A stretch of 64,000 bases of DNA from Hartmannibacter diazotrophicus (GCF_900231165.1 NZ_LT960614.1:1114550-1178549), one strand, 5' to 3'. Numbered from the stretch's first letter, positions 33,850-45,004 are shown. Notes: a model not told the origin generated them from the sequence alone. Made by a program: numbers and translations.

Positions 33850-35322
33850 TCAGCCCTCGGCCATCGCGGCGAGCATGCGGCTCACCTCGGCGACGAGATC
33901 GGCCCGCTTCACGGTCACCTGTGCCGGGCGGCTCGCCCGCCAGGTCTCGTTGTCGGCGATCTCCTTGGACATTTCCTTGCCGAGGTCGAGATCCTTGATC
34001 TGCACCTCGCCGGCCTCGCGCTCGTTGGAGCCCTCGATGATGGCAAGCGGCGCGTCGCGCCGGTCAGCGTATTTCATCTGCGCCTTCATGCCCGACGAGC
34101 CGAGATACATTTCGGCGCGGATGCCGGCGGCGCGAAGCTCGGCCACCATGGTCTGGTAGGAGGCAATCGCCGACTTGTCCATGACGAGCACGACGACCGG
34201 GCCGCGCGTGCGCTTCGCGCCGAGCTTGCCGAGCGTCTTCAGCGCCGAGGCGAGGCGGGAGACGCCGATGGAAAAGCCCGTCGCCGGCACGTCTTCCTTC
34301 AGGAAACGGCCGACGAGGCCGTCATAGCGCCCGCCGCCGCCGACCGAACCGAAGCGGACGACCTGCCCGTCCTCGTTGGTGACGGGGAAGAGCAGCTCCG
34401 CCTCGAAGACTGGGCCGGTGTAATATTCAAGGCCGCGCACGACCGAGGTGTCGATCTTGATGCGGTCCTCACCGTAGCCGGCCGAGCGAACGAGTTCCTC
34501 GATCGTCTTGAGTTCCTCGATGCCCTCGACGCCCCGAACCGACGCGGCGATCGTGTCTGCCAAGCTGTGAAGCGGCTGGTCGCCGAGAATGGAAAGAAGG
34601 ATGGCGATCTGGTCGCCTTCGAGGGCGCAGCCCTTGGTGAAGTCGCCGGACTCGTCCCTGCGGCCGGGGCCGAGCAGCAGCGAGACGCCCTCAAGCCCGA
34701 ACTTGTCGAACTTGTCGAGCGCGCGTAGGGCATTGAGCCGCACGCCGGCCAGCGTGTCGCCGGCAAGGCGGGCCGCTTCCATCGCCCCGTCCAGCACCTT
34801 GCGATTGTTGACGCGGATCACGTAGTCGCCGCGCGCGATGCCGAGCGCTTCCAGCGTGTCGGCCATCATCATGCACATTTCCGCGTCCGCCGAGACCGAC
34901 GGCGCGCCGACCGTGTCGGCGTCGAACTGCATGAACTGGCGGAAGCGGCCGGGGCCGGGCTTTTCGTTGCGGAAGACCCAGCCGGCGCGAAAACTGCGAT
35001 AGGGCTTCGGCAGGCGTTCGTAATTCTCGGCCACATAGCGGGCAAGCGGCGCGGTCAGGTCGTAGCGCAGCGACAGCCACTGCTCGTCGTCGTCCTGGAA
35101 GGAGAAGACGCCCTCGTTGGGGCGGTCCTGGTCGGGCAGGAATTTTCCGAGCGCGTCGGTGTATTCGATGATTGGCGTTTCGACCGGCTCGAAACCGTAG
35201 AGTTCGTAGGTCTGCCGGATTTTGGACGTCATCTCGTCCATGGCGCGGATGTCGTCCGCGGTGCGGTCGACGAGGCCGCGCGGCAGCCGTGCGGCGGTCT
35301 TGTTGTCGGACGTCGTGCTCAT
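33850..35322 (-). CDS. hisS: Histidyl-tRNA synthetase
   Basis: A 490-residue class II synthetase. Motif 2 is [20 protein letters not shown], the histidine-A loop is [14 protein letters not shown], and motif 3 is [16 protein letters not shown]; a C-terminal anticodon-binding domain follows (about 375-480). It charges tRNA-His. It heads the hisS-hisZ-hisG unit; the terminator of the upstream doxX gene lies 58 bp before its start, so its promoter must be in 35323-35380. Confidence 0.96.
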   Translation of the reverse strand: MSTTSDNKTAARLPRGLVDRTADDIRAMDEMTSKIRQTYELYGFEPVETPIIEYTDALGKFLPDQDRPNEGVFSFQDDDEQWLSLRYDLTAPLARYVAENYERLPKPYRSFRAGWVFRNEKPGPGRFRQFMQFDADTVGAPSVSADAEMCMMMADTLEALGIARGDYVIRVNNRKVLDGAMEAARLAGDTLAGVRLNALRALDKFDKFGLEGVSLLLGPGRRDESGDFTKGCALEGDQIAILLSILGDQPLHSLADTIAASVRGVEGIEELKTIEELVRSAGYGEDRIKIDTSVVRGLEYYTGPVFEAELLFPVTNEDGQVVRFGSVGGGGRYDGLVGRFLKEDVPATGFSIGVSRLASALKTLGKLGAKRTRGPVVVLVMDKSAIASYQTMVAELRAAGIRAEMYLGSSGMKAQMKYADRRDAPLAIIEGSNEREAGEVQIKDLDLGKEMSKEIADNETWRASRPAQVTVKRADLVAEVSRMLAAMAEG

Positions 35323-35379
35323 GCGTCTTTGCCCTGCCGCAGCCGTGGCATAGCGTCCGGCCGTCGGTCTTCACTCGCC

Positions 35380-35410
35380 AAAAAATCCGCGCCCGGAAAA
35401 TCCGGGCGCG
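35380..35410 (-). terminator. Rho-independent terminator of the doxX gene
   Basis: On the minus strand CGCGCCCGGA and TCCGGGCGCG form a 10-bp perfect stem with a TTT loop, followed by a GATTTTTT tail (plus-strand A run 35380-35385). It lies 68 nt after the DoxX stop. Confidence 0.85.
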
Positions 35411-35477
35411 TTTCGTTGGCAGTGTCCTAGCGGATGGCAGGACGAAGGGCAAGCAAGCCGGGCAGCTTGGCCGCGAT

Positions 35478-35885
35478 TCAGGCCTTGCCGAGCTTGCCGT
35501 CGATGGAGAAGACGCCCGCGCCGGCCGCGAGGATCGCGACGAAGCCGCCACCCATGGCGACGTTCTTCCAGAAGTTGATCATCTGCATCATCGCACCGTC
35601 ACCGCCGGCCTGGGCCGCGATATAGTGGAAGAGGTAGCCGGAGACGAGACAGAAGCCGGCGAGCAGGAAGGCCGCGATGCGGGTCTGGAAGCCGAGGAGG
35701 ATGGCAAGGCCGCCGCCGAGTTCGGTCAGAATGACGAGCGGCAGCAGCGCGCCGGGCACGCCCATGGCTTCCATATAGGCTTGCGTGCCGGCATAGCCGG
35801 AAAGCTTGCTCCAGCCCGACGTGATGAAGATGAGCGACATGAGAACGCGTGCGGCGAGAAGGGCCGGGTCTTGAATCTTGGACAT
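35478..35885 (-). CDS. DoxX family membrane protein
   Basis: A 135-residue protein with four hydrophobic helices: LLAARVLMSLIFITSGWSKL, VPGALLPLVILTELGGGLAILLG, IAAFLLAGFCLVSGYLF and VAMGGGFVAILAAGAGVFS. The DoxX family occurs in redox or thiosulfate-quinone contexts, but most members are uncharacterised. GGAG lies 8 nt before the ATG at 35885. It is a single-gene unit with its own terminator. Confidence 0.88.
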   Translation of the reverse strand: MSKIQDPALLAARVLMSLIFITSGWSKLSGYAGTQAYMEAMGVPGALLPLVILTELGGGLAILLGFQTRIAAFLLAGFCLVSGYLFHYIAAQAGGDGAMMQMINFWKNVAMGGGFVAILAAGAGVFSIDGKLGKA

Positions 35886-36133
35886 GATTGGCTCCGTTGA
35901 TCTGGTGGGAGACAGGCCAATCGTCATTGAGAAGGCGATTTGCCGGTCGATCTTGTTTGCTTGGACAGTCGTTCGGCGCTCGGCCAGCTCACACAACTTT
36001 TGGCCGGCGCCGTTTTGATGATCACAAGATCGTCTATCTGGAGCCTGGAGGGTAGACGGCAATGTCGCAACTGATTGTCATCGAAAAGTAGACAATGAAG
36101 GGAAATTTGGTGTTATCGTTCGGTATGATGAGC

Positions 36134-37894
36134 TCACGCCGGCGTCAGTGCCGTTTCGGACGCCTTGGCTGATCGCAGCACGAAAACGTCCCCATCTTCC
36201 TTCGTGACCGCATGCATCTCGTCGTGGAGCACGGCAAGGCTGGAGCGATGGCCGATGGAGATCACGGCGGCGTCCGGCAGCCGCTCCTTCAGAAGATGAT
36301 AGAGCGCGGCCTCCGAGGCTTCGTCGAGAGCCGACGTCGCCTCGTCGAGGATCAGCACATCGGGCCGGGCAAGGATCGCGCGGGCGAAGGCAACCCGCTG
36401 TTGCTCGCCGCCGGAAAGACGCGAGGCAAGATGCGGGTGGCCGTCGCCCTGATCGAGGATGCCGGCGAGATGGGAAAGGCCGCAGGCCGCCAGCGCATCG
36501 CGCATGTCGGCGTCGGGGATGTCTCCCGCTGAACCTGGATAGGCGAGCGCGTCGCGCAGGCTGCCGATCGGCAGATAGGCCTTTTGCGGTAGCACCATGA
36601 TCCGTCCGTCCGGCGGTGTGTCGATCCGGCCCTCGGCAAAGGGCCAGACACCGGCGATGGCGCGCACGAGGCTCGTCTTGCCCGATCCCGACGGCCCGGT
36701 GATGAGGCTCGCCCGAGACGCGGAGAACATGAGGCCGTTGGCGGAGATGACACGCGTTCCCTCGGGCGTGCGGACCTCAAGCGTTTCGACGGCAAGTCCC
36801 GACATCGGGCGGGGGCGTCGATCGATGTCCGCCGTCGCTTCGGCGCGCGGCGACGAAAGATTGCGTTCGAAGCCGGCAAGCCGGTTGAGTCCGGCCTTCC
36901 AGGCGGCGATCGAGGCATAGGCCGTCACGAAGAAGGAGAGGGCGCCCTGCACCTGGCCGAAGGCCGAGGCCGTCTGCATCAGGTCGCCGAGCTGCATCTT
37001 GCCCGCAAAATAGAGCGGGCTGACGACGACGAAGGGGAAGATCACCGCAAGCTGGGCGTAGCCGGAGGTGAGGAAGGTCAGCTTCTTCTGCCGCGACATG
37101 ATCTGGTACCAGTTGCCGATCACGTTGCCGAAGCGGCGGTCCAGCCCGTCCTCCTCGCGCCTTTCGCCGGCAAGCAGCGCGATCTCCTCGCCATTCTCGC
37201 GGATGCGCACGAGGTTGAAGCGAAAATCGGCTTCGTAGCGCTGCTGGTCGAAGTTGAGCGGCACCAGTTGGCGCCCGACGAGATGGGTGACGAAGGTGCC
37301 GAGTCCGGCATAGAGGATTGCCGCCCAGACGAGATAGCCGGGAATCTCAAAGCTCTTGCCGAAGAGCTCGAGCGGGAAATTGGCCGAGATCGACCAGAGG
37401 ATCACGACGAAGGAGACCAGCGAGACGATGGCTCCGAGAAGGCCGACGCCGAGCGACAGCGTGTCGGAGACGAAGCCCGCGGTGTCCTCGGAAATGCGCT
37501 GGTCCGGGTTGTCGGCGGACTGGCCGGTCAGCGCCATGCGGTAGTGCCTGCCGCCGCCGAGCCAGCGCGACAGGTAATTCTCAGTCATGAAACCGCGCCA
37601 GCGGATCTGCAGCCATTGTGAGAGATAGAGCTGGTAGACGGCGGTCAGGATGTAGACGGCCGCGAGCATCGAGAAGATGCCGAGCTGATGCCAGAAGATG
37701 TCGAGCTTCTTGTCCTGCAGCGCGTTGTAGAATGTGTTGTTCCACTCGTTGAAACGCACGTCCAGCCAGACGGAGAAGAGCTGCAGCGCGATGACCGCGC
37801 CGAGGAGGCCACGCCCCCGCCATCGGTCCTTCGAGCGAAAATAGGGCAGGGCGATCGAAAGGAATTCGCGGACGCTGGCGCGGAAGGCTGTCAT
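36134..37894 (-). CDS. SbmA/YddA-type ABC exporter (fused permease-ATPase)
   Basis: About 586 residues from MTAFRASVREFLSIALPYF. Residues 1-330 carry six transmembrane helices of the SbmA/BacA-like type, with FNEWNNTFYNALQDKK and WLQIRWRGFMTENYLSRWL. The ATPase has GPSGSGKTS, LSGGEQQR and VLILDEATSALDE. YddA-like proteins are half-size exporters related to ABCD transporters and BacA; substrates are uncertain, with vitamins or peptides proposed. An ATG at 37987 would add 31 unconserved residues. It appears to be a single-gene unit. Confidence 0.88.
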   Translation of the reverse strand: MTAFRASVREFLSIALPYFRSKDRWRGRGLLGAVIALQLFSVWLDVRFNEWNNTFYNALQDKKLDIFWHQLGIFSMLAAVYILTAVYQLYLSQWLQIRWRGFMTENYLSRWLGGGRHYRMALTGQSADNPDQRISEDTAGFVSDTLSLGVGLLGAIVSLVSFVVILWSISANFPLELFGKSFEIPGYLVWAAILYAGLGTFVTHLVGRQLVPLNFDQQRYEADFRFNLVRIRENGEEIALLAGERREEDGLDRRFGNVIGNWYQIMSRQKKLTFLTSGYAQLAVIFPFVVVSPLYFAGKMQLGDLMQTASAFGQVQGALSFFVTAYASIAAWKAGLNRLAGFERNLSSPRAEATADIDRRPRPMSGLAVETLEVRTPEGTRVISANGLMFSASRASLITGPSGSGKTSLVRAIAGVWPFAEGRIDTPPDGRIMVLPQKAYLPIGSLRDALAYPGSAGDIPDADMRDALAACGLSHLAGILDQGDGHPHLASRLSGGEQQRVAFARAILARPDVLILDEATSALDEASEAALYHLLKERLPDAAVISIGHRSSLAVLHDEMHAVTKEDGDVFVLRSAKASETALTPA

Positions 37895-38031
37895 GGCGGG
37901 CTCGAACAGGACAGGATGGCCGCGCCCGATGCGCGGTCTTCTCCCACCGTTAGCAGACCGCTCCTTGCCCTCGGCTGTCGCCAGCATTGGGCATAATCAA
38001 TCTTCGGCTCCGGTCGCAGTGCGGGCCGTGT

Positions 38032-40032
38032 TCAATGCATCCGGCAATGCGCATCAAGGCTCGCCGCGCCGTTCTTGAATCCGGCCTGCACGCCGGAGAC
38101 ATGCTCCAGCAGAAAGGCGTGGGCCTCCTCCTGACGCTCGAACACATGCGGGGCGATGCCGCGCTTGCTCAGGGCCTCTTGCATTTTCAGCCGCAGGAAG
38201 GCGCTCGTCGAATAGCGGGTCGTCGTCGCGTAGTGGTGCTCCAGCAGATGCTGGATCATGCCGGCATAGTCATCGTAGAGATCGTCGGCGATGCGGCAGC
38301 CTTCGTGATTGACCACCGAGTGGACGCGCTTGCCGGCCTTGACGCAGGCGTCGACGAGAATCTTCTGCAGATCGTCGATGTCGCCCTTCTTGCGCACGTT
38401 CCATCCCTCCAGATTGAGGAACAGGATGTTGCGATCTGTGTCATAGCTCACGCGCTCGCAAAGCTTGAGATTGAGCAGGTCGTCCATCAGGTTCATCGGC
38501 TCGTCGGTGAAGATCCGCCGGTCCATGAGCGTCGGCTTGACGATCAGGGGCTCGAAGTCCATCTGCGCCAGGATATGGCGCTCAATGTCGATGCCGGGTG
38601 CGACCTCGATGAGTTCCAGTCCGTCCGGCGTCAGTTCGAAGACGCAGCGCTCCGTGACGTAAAGAACCGGCTGCGAGCGCATCTGCGCATATTTGCCCGA
38701 GAAGGTGATCTGCTCGACATTCCTGACGAACTTGCGCGCCCTTCCTTCCTTGACGATGTGCAGGGCGCCGCCTTCGATGGCGACTTCCAGCCCGCCGGCC
38801 GTGAAGGTGCCCGTGAAGACGACGGCGCGGGCATTCTGTGAGATGTCGATGAAGCCGCCGCAGCCGTTGAGCCGGCCGCCGAAGCGGCTGGTGTTGACGT
38901 TGCCGGCCGCATCGCACTCCGCCTTGCCGAGCACGGTCAGGTCGAGGCCGCGGCCATGGTAGAAGTCGAACATCTGGTTCTGGTCGATGATCGAGTGGGC
39001 GTTCGCCGCCGAACCGAAGCTGGAGCCGCCCGCCAGCACGCCGCCGACAGCGCCGGCCTCGGTCGTCATGGTGATATAGGGCGTCACCTTCTCCTCGTTG
39101 GCCACCGATGCGACACCGTCCGGCGCGCCGACACCGAGATTGATCACGCCGTTGAGCGGCAGTTCGAAGGCCGCCCGCCGAGCGATGATCTTGCGCTCGT
39201 CGAGGCGCATCTTCGGCATCGCATCGACCGGTACCCGGATCTCGCCGGCAAGAGCGGGATTGTACTGGACGCCGTAGTTCATCCGGTGGTCTTCCGGGCA
39301 TTCCGCGACGACGACGCAGTCGACGAGGATGCCGGGAACCTTCACGTCCTTGGGCTTGATCGAGCCGTGCTCGACGATCCGCTCGACCTGCGCGATGACA
39401 ATACCCCCGTTGTTGTGGGCGGCCATCGCCTGCGCCAGCACATCGAGCGTCAGGCTCTCGCGCTCCATGCTGATGTTGCCGGCCGGATCGGCGCTGGTGC
39501 CACGGATCAGCGCGACGTCGATGGGGGTCGCCTTGTAGAAAAGCCACTCCTCGCCCTCGACCTCGACCAGCTTGACGATGTCCTCGCGGGTGACGGCGTT
39601 GACCTTGCCGCCATCGAGACGTGGATCGACGTAGGTGTGCAGGCCGACCCTTGAGAAGAGGCCCGGCTGTCCGGCTGCGCAGGCCCGGTAGAGCTGCGAG
39701 ATGACGCCCTGAGGCAGATTGTAACCGTGGATCCGGTTCTCGGCTGCCGCCTGGGCGACCTTCGGCATGCGTCCGAAGTTCGCCGCGATCACGCGTTTCA
39801 GAAGTCCGTCATGATGCAGGCGGCCGGTGCCGAGGCCTTTGCTGTCGCCGGCGCCGGCGCACATGATGAGCGTGCAGCCCTTTGGCGCCCCGGTTTCGAC
39901 GAAGCGCTTCTCGATGGCGGCATGCAGGGCCTCGGGAATGCAGCTCTGGACGAAGCCCGTCGTGCAGATCACGTCGTCGTCGCGGATGAGGGCAACCGCC
40001 TCGGCGGCGCTGATGACTTTGTTCCTGATCAT
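38032..40032 (-). CDS. Acyl-CoA:carboxylate CoA-transferase with extra C-terminal domain
   Basis: A 666-residue family I CoA-transferase with alpha (1-270) and beta (280-520) halves fused, as in YdiF and propionate CoA-transferase. The catalytic Glu is Glu325 in TTEAGAVGG; GTSADPAGNISME and FGGRLNGCGGFIDISQ are typical. It moves CoA between short acyl groups. About 140 residues beyond the usual end (about 525-666) form a separate domain with NLEGWNVRKKGDIDDLQKIL and VHSVVNHEGCRIADD. That tail is unassigned. It stands alone on the minus strand. Confidence 0.85.
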   Translation of the reverse strand: MIRNKVISAAEAVALIRDDDVICTTGFVQSCIPEALHAAIEKRFVETGAPKGCTLIMCAGAGDSKGLGTGRLHHDGLLKRVIAANFGRMPKVAQAAAENRIHGYNLPQGVISQLYRACAAGQPGLFSRVGLHTYVDPRLDGGKVNAVTREDIVKLVEVEGEEWLFYKATPIDVALIRGTSADPAGNISMERESLTLDVLAQAMAAHNNGGIVIAQVERIVEHGSIKPKDVKVPGILVDCVVVAECPEDHRMNYGVQYNPALAGEIRVPVDAMPKMRLDERKIIARRAAFELPLNGVINLGVGAPDGVASVANEEKVTPYITMTTEAGAVGGVLAGGSSFGSAANAHSIIDQNQMFDFYHGRGLDLTVLGKAECDAAGNVNTSRFGGRLNGCGGFIDISQNARAVVFTGTFTAGGLEVAIEGGALHIVKEGRARKFVRNVEQITFSGKYAQMRSQPVLYVTERCVFELTPDGLELIEVAPGIDIERHILAQMDFEPLIVKPTLMDRRIFTDEPMNLMDDLLNLKLCERVSYDTDRNILFLNLEGWNVRKKGDIDDLQKILVDACVKAGKRVHSVVNHEGCRIADDLYDDYAGMIQHLLEHHYATTTRYSTSAFLRLKMQEALSKRGIAPHVFERQEEAHAFLLEHVSGVQAGFKNGAASLDAHCRMH

Positions 40033-40429
40033 GTCCGGCTCGCTTCCCCCATATGACGCGAACGCGCATCTTTGCCGTGGATCCCCCGCCGGCCATCATT
40101 GAGGGCGGCCATGTCAAGGGACGGCTTGTGATCAGCGCGATACTGTCCAATGGGATAAGAAGACGAAGTCATCGACTCAAGTTAAAATGTGATGCTGCGA
40201 CATTTCGCATAAGTATGTAGCGTCAATCTGCCATCCATTATGCCAGATATAAACGGTTAGAACCGGGAATTGCTGGAGTATTTAGAAGAAATGAAGCGAG
40301 ATTCAGAAAAACTGAAGTATTGAATCTTCCGATTTGGCTTGTCGACATTGGTGCGGCATAGCCGACGTTCGCTTGCGCAACGGTGTTGTGGGAAATCTCA
40401 TCCGGACTGCAGGTGTCTCCAGAAACAGA
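40033..40429. other. Intergenic, AT-rich in 40140-40340
   Basis: No supported gene. The stretch is clearly richer in A and T than its surroundings and lies between the CoA-transferase start and the groESL terminator. It should hold the promoter of the CoA-transferase. A short minus-strand open frame crossing the terminator looks spurious. Confidence 0.4.
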
Positions 40430-40454
40430 AAAGGCGGGCCATTGGCCCGCCTTT
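40430..40454 (-). terminator. Rho-independent terminator of groESL
   Basis: AAAGGCGGGCC (40430-40440) and GGCCCGCCTTT (40444-40454) form a perfect 11-bp stem with a 3-nt loop. On the minus strand the stem ends in TTTTCTGTTTCT. It lies about 130 nt past the groEL stop, beyond a duplicated groEL tail. Confidence 0.85.
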
Positions 40455-40477
40455 CCGGATTTTGTCAGCGAAAGCTT

Positions 40478-40509
40478 CGATCCTGGTCGGATCAGAAGTC
40501 CATGCCGCC
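40478..40509 (-). repeat. Duplicated copy of the groEL 3' end
   Basis: 32 bp identical, apart from one base, to 40571-40602, which is the true end of groEL (codons for GGMDF, stop and 14 bases after). The copy encodes the same GGMDF end but is downstream of the stop, out of use. It shows a local duplication at the operon's 3' end. Confidence 0.8.
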
Positions 40510-40511
40510 AC

Positions 40512-40537
40512 CTGAAGTCGGCTCTTGCCGACTTCAG
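40512..40537. other. Perfect hairpin between the two groEL-tail copies
   Basis: CTGAAGTCGG (40512-40521) and CCGACTTCAG (40528-40537) form a 10-bp stem with a 6-nt loop. It lacks a T tail, so it is not the main terminator; it may stabilise the 3' end of the groESL message. Confidence 0.5.
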
Positions 40538-40570
40538 CACCCAAGTGATGGGCGGCTTTGACAGACGTTC

Positions 40571-42270
<1,700 letters not shown>

Positions 42271-42285
42271 TCAGGGATCGGCCGA

Positions 42286-42573
42286 TCAGGCCACGATGCC
42301 CATGATGTCGCTTTCCTTCATGATCAGGAGATCCTGACCGTCGATCTTGACTTCGGTGCCCGACCACTTGCCGAAGAGAACCTTGTCGCCAGCCTTGACG
42401 TCGAGCGCCACGATCTTGCCGGCTTCGTCGCGGGCACCGGGGCCGACGGCGACGACTTCACCCTGCTGCGGCTTTTCCTTGGCGGTATCCGGAATGATGA
42501 TGCCACCGGCGGTCTTCTCCTCGGACTCGAGGCGACGAACGACCACGCGATCGTGCAACGGACGGAAGTTCAT
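42286..42573 (-). CDS. groES: Co-chaperonin GroES (10 kDa)
   Basis: A 95-residue co-chaperonin: [20 protein letters not shown], the mobile loop [28 protein letters not shown] and [15 protein letters not shown]. It caps the GroEL ring. AAGAGGAG lies 9 nt before the ATG at 42573. The gap to groEL is 60 nt. Confidence 0.97.
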   Translation of the reverse strand: MNFRPLHDRVVVRRLESEEKTAGGIIIPDTAKEKPQQGEVVAVGPGARDEAGKIVALDVKAGDKVLFGKWSGTEVKIDGQDLLIMKESDIMGIVA

Positions 42574-42635
42574 GAGTTCATGCTCCTCTTGGGGGCGTGC
42601 GGGTTTTTGCCTCGCACGGAAAATTCCGGCGCCTG

Positions 42636-42662
42636 TTAGCACTCGGCATGGAGGAGTGCCAA
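42636..42662 (-). promoter_or_regulatory. CIRCE operator (HrcA site) of groESL
   Basis: TTAGCACTC-N9-GAGTGCCAA matches the CIRCE consensus TTAGCACTC-N9-GAGTGCTAA at all but one position. It lies just downstream of the predicted transcription start and 63 nt upstream of groES, the usual place for HrcA repression. Confidence 0.95.
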
Positions 42663-42673
42663 CAGACGCAGCC

Positions 42674-42702
42674 GAGATAGGATCACGACTTCGTGTTGTC
42701 AA
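42674..42702 (-). promoter_or_regulatory. groESL promoter, sigma-70 / RpoH-like
   Basis: Minus strand -35 TTGACA (42697-42702) and -10 TATCTC (42674-42679) are separated by 17 bp. The -10 context CCTATCT also matches the alphaproteobacterial RpoH type. CIRCE begins about 12 bp downstream, so both heat-shock sigma factor and HrcA control are likely. Confidence 0.75.
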
Positions 42703-42744
42703 TGGCACCGCAACGGGCAGGGCAAAAATTCTTGGAAGATTTCT

Positions 42745-43632
42745 TCAGGCGGGCGCGTCCGACTGGGATCCCTGCCGGATCACGAGAGTGGCAGCCGCGA
42801 CGATCAGCGCGGCTCCGGCGATGGTCGGCATCGTCGGTCTTTCTGCGAAGAAAACGAGGCCGAACAATGGCGCCCAGAGGAGAGACGTGAACTCGATTGG
42901 CGCAAGCCGGGAAGCCGGAGCATGGGCATAGGCCCAGACGAGCGCGAAATGACCCGACGCACCCAGGAGCCCGATCAGCGCGAAGAAGAGGAGGTCGTGC
43001 CCGTGCGGCATGACGAACACGGACAAGGTGAAGGGCAGGGAAAAGGCTGTGACGAAGAAATGCTGGGCGGTGACCATGACGATGACATGGTCGTGGGCGC
43101 TGTCCTTGCGCGACAGGATCGTGGCGAGCGAATAGGAAAAGGAAGCGATCAGGCCATAGAGATAGCCGATCGGTTCGCCGCTGGTGGTCTCCGAGGCGAT
43201 GCGTCCGGCGAACATGATGCCGAGCCCGGCAAAGCCCAGCGCGATGGCGAGCGCGGCGTGCCGGCTGACCGGTTCGCCGAGAATGAGCCGGCCCAGCAGG
43301 GTCAGGAACAGCGGGGCTGTGAAGGTGATGGCGACCGCTTCCGCGAGAGGCAGCAGGCTCAGCGTGTGGAAGAAGAAGCCGGCTGTCACCAGGATGGTGA
43401 CCGCTCGCAGGGCCGCTCGTCCAAGCCCCTGACGGCTGGGCAGCGCAACGCCGCTGCCGGCAAACACCGCCATCGCGACGAAAAGCCCGGAGAGATAGCG
43501 CAGGAACACGATCTCGGCTGTCGGAAAGCTGCTGGTCAGCGTCTTGATCGCCGCATCCATGATCGACAGCAGGAAGATGGCGAGGATGGCAACGATGACA
43601 GGCAGGGGTGAGGCGAGCGTTTTCAAGGTCAT
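42745..43632 (-). CDS. EamA/DMT-family transporter
   Basis: A 295-residue inner-membrane protein with about ten helices in two EamA repeats. Typical phrases are SIMDAAIKTLTSSFPTAEIVFLRY, LPLAEAVAITFTAPLFLTLLG and APIEFTSLLWAPLFGLVFFAE. DMT proteins export or import metabolites such as amino acids; the substrate is unknown. The ATG at 43632 overlaps the GNAT stop (ATGA), so it is the last gene of a three-gene coupled unit. Confidence 0.88.
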   Translation of the reverse strand: MTLKTLASPLPVIVAILAIFLLSIMDAAIKTLTSSFPTAEIVFLRYLSGLFVAMAVFAGSGVALPSRQGLGRAALRAVTILVTAGFFFHTLSLLPLAEAVAITFTAPLFLTLLGRLILGEPVSRHAALAIALGFAGLGIMFAGRIASETTSGEPIGYLYGLIASFSYSLATILSRKDSAHDHVIVMVTAQHFFVTAFSLPFTLSVFVMPHGHDLLFFALIGLLGASGHFALVWAYAHAPASRLAPIEFTSLLWAPLFGLVFFAERPTMPTIAGAALIVAAATLVIRQGSQSDAPA

Positions 43633-44117
43633 GCCGGTTTCAATTCGATTGTATAGGCATATTCCCATGCCTGCGTGACATCGTCGAGAAACCGCGTCAC
43701 GGGCTGGCGCGCGAAGCCTGCCCGTTCATAGAAGCGATGCCCGGATTGAAAGCGCGTGTCGGTCCAGAGCCGAATGCGCCGAAGTCCGCGCGAGCGGATT
43801 TCGGAGAGGACGCGCTCGTAGATTTGGAAGCCCATTCGCCGGCCGCGCAGGGACTTGTCGAGGTAGAACTTGTGCAGCTCCGCAATGCCCGGCTCGGGCA
43901 CCGAATAGGCGAGACTGGCGGCAATCGGGAACGGGTGAGCCTCGACCTCGCCGATGAACAGCGCGCCGCCACGGGCCGAGTAGTGGGAGGCAGGCGCATC
44001 GAGTTCGGGGAACTCGGTCCGGTCGAACGGGCAGTTCTCGTAGTCGGCGAAGACGTCGGCAATAAGCCTTGCGATCGCCGGGCCGTCACTGTCCGTCGCC
44101 GGACGGACCTGCATCAT
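43629..44117 (-). CDS. GNAT-family N-acetyltransferase
   Basis: A 162-residue GNAT protein: MQVRPATDSDGPAIARLIADVF at the start, the acetyl-CoA loop RGRRMGFQIYERVL, and LWTDTRFQSGHRFYERAGF. It should transfer an acetyl group to an amine. It overlaps both neighbours by ATGA. Its start is MMQ; either Met may be used. Confidence 0.88.
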   Translation of the reverse strand: MMQVRPATDSDGPAIARLIADVFADYENCPFDRTEFPELDAPASHYSARGGALFIGEVEAHPFPIAASLAYSVPEPGIAELHKFYLDKSLRGRRMGFQIYERVLSEIRSRGLRRIRLWTDTRFQSGHRFYERAGFARQPVTRFLDDVTQAWEYAYTIELKPA

Positions 44118-44782
44118 TGCGCGGGCGCAGCGGGAGCCGGCGTGGCGCCTGTCGTTGCATTGCCCGCCGGCGGCGTGCTCGAACTGTCGCCGGGGACGAT
44201 CGTGAATGGCAGGTCGAAAGAGGCGACCTTGTCGGAGTGAAGATCGTGCAGCCGCGTCACGAGCACATAGTCGCCCTGCTTCAACCCCGAGAAATTGTAG
44301 GTGATGAAGACCTGGAACTCCTTGTTCCGGCGCCGGCTGCGCATCTTCAGGTCGGCAAAGCCGTCCTGCTGGTGCAGCACCTGGCCGGTCGGCGTCCTCA
44401 GCTCGAAATCGGCCTTGAAGTCGATGAGGAACAACTCGCCGTCGCGGCCATAGCCGAAGCCGAAGGGCTCGGCATAGACCAGCATGTCCTCGCCTTCCTT
44501 GAAGATGTTGGAAGGGCGGGCGTCATAGATCCCGAAACCGGCCGGGCGGGCCGCAACGAAAAGGGCCTCGGAAAAACCGAGTGGCGCAAGATCCCAGGCG
44601 GCGTTGAAGGCAGCCTCCATTTCCGCAAGCGCCTGGACGGGCTTGTCTTCCCCGAGCAGCTTTTCGGCCGTCGTGGCATGGTCGACGAGTTCGCCGGCCA
44701 GGGCGGGCACGCCCGTCATCTCAAGGACGGCGAAAGCACAAGCAAGAAAGGCGGCGCCACGCAGGCAACGCGGAAGGAACAT
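44114..44782 (-). CDS. TIGR02186-like periplasmic protein
   Basis: A 222-residue protein with an N-terminal signal or anchor (GAAFLACAFAVLEMTGVPALA), then a beta-rich body: FGIYDARPSNIFKEGEDMLVYAEPFGFGYGRDG and FQVFITYNFSGLKQGDYVLVTRLHD. The C-terminus is a low-complexity Pro/Ala/Thr tail. It resembles the uncharacterised alphaproteobacterial secreted family around TIGR02186, but this is from general pattern only. It is the first gene of the coupled unit with GNAT and EamA genes. Confidence 0.55.
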   Translation of the reverse strand: MFLPRCLRGAAFLACAFAVLEMTGVPALAGELVDHATTAEKLLGEDKPVQALAEMEAAFNAAWDLAPLGFSEALFVAARPAGFGIYDARPSNIFKEGEDMLVYAEPFGFGYGRDGELFLIDFKADFELRTPTGQVLHQQDGFADLKMRSRRRNKEFQVFITYNFSGLKQGDYVLVTRLHDLHSDKVASFDLPFTIVPGDSSSTPPAGNATTGATPAPAAPAQ

Positions 44783-45004
44783 CAGACCAGGCCCTCGACA
44801 TAACAGCCGGCTATCGACCGGTGAGCTAAGACAGGAGCGGCCGTCGCACGGGGGCTTCGACCTGGAAAAGGCATCATGCCGGCGTGGGAGCGCCGATGAT
44901 GTCAGTTGCCCAACTCAGAAGTTTGGTGCGACGCATAGGGACCACATATGAGGCCACAATACGGCGCGCCGATCTAGCGGCTCAATGGCGGGAAAAGCAA
45001 GTTT

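Noticed and set aside
40238..40540. 100-codon minus-strand open frame beyond groEL
   Set aside because: It crosses the groESL terminator and the groEL-tail repeat and has no conserved features.
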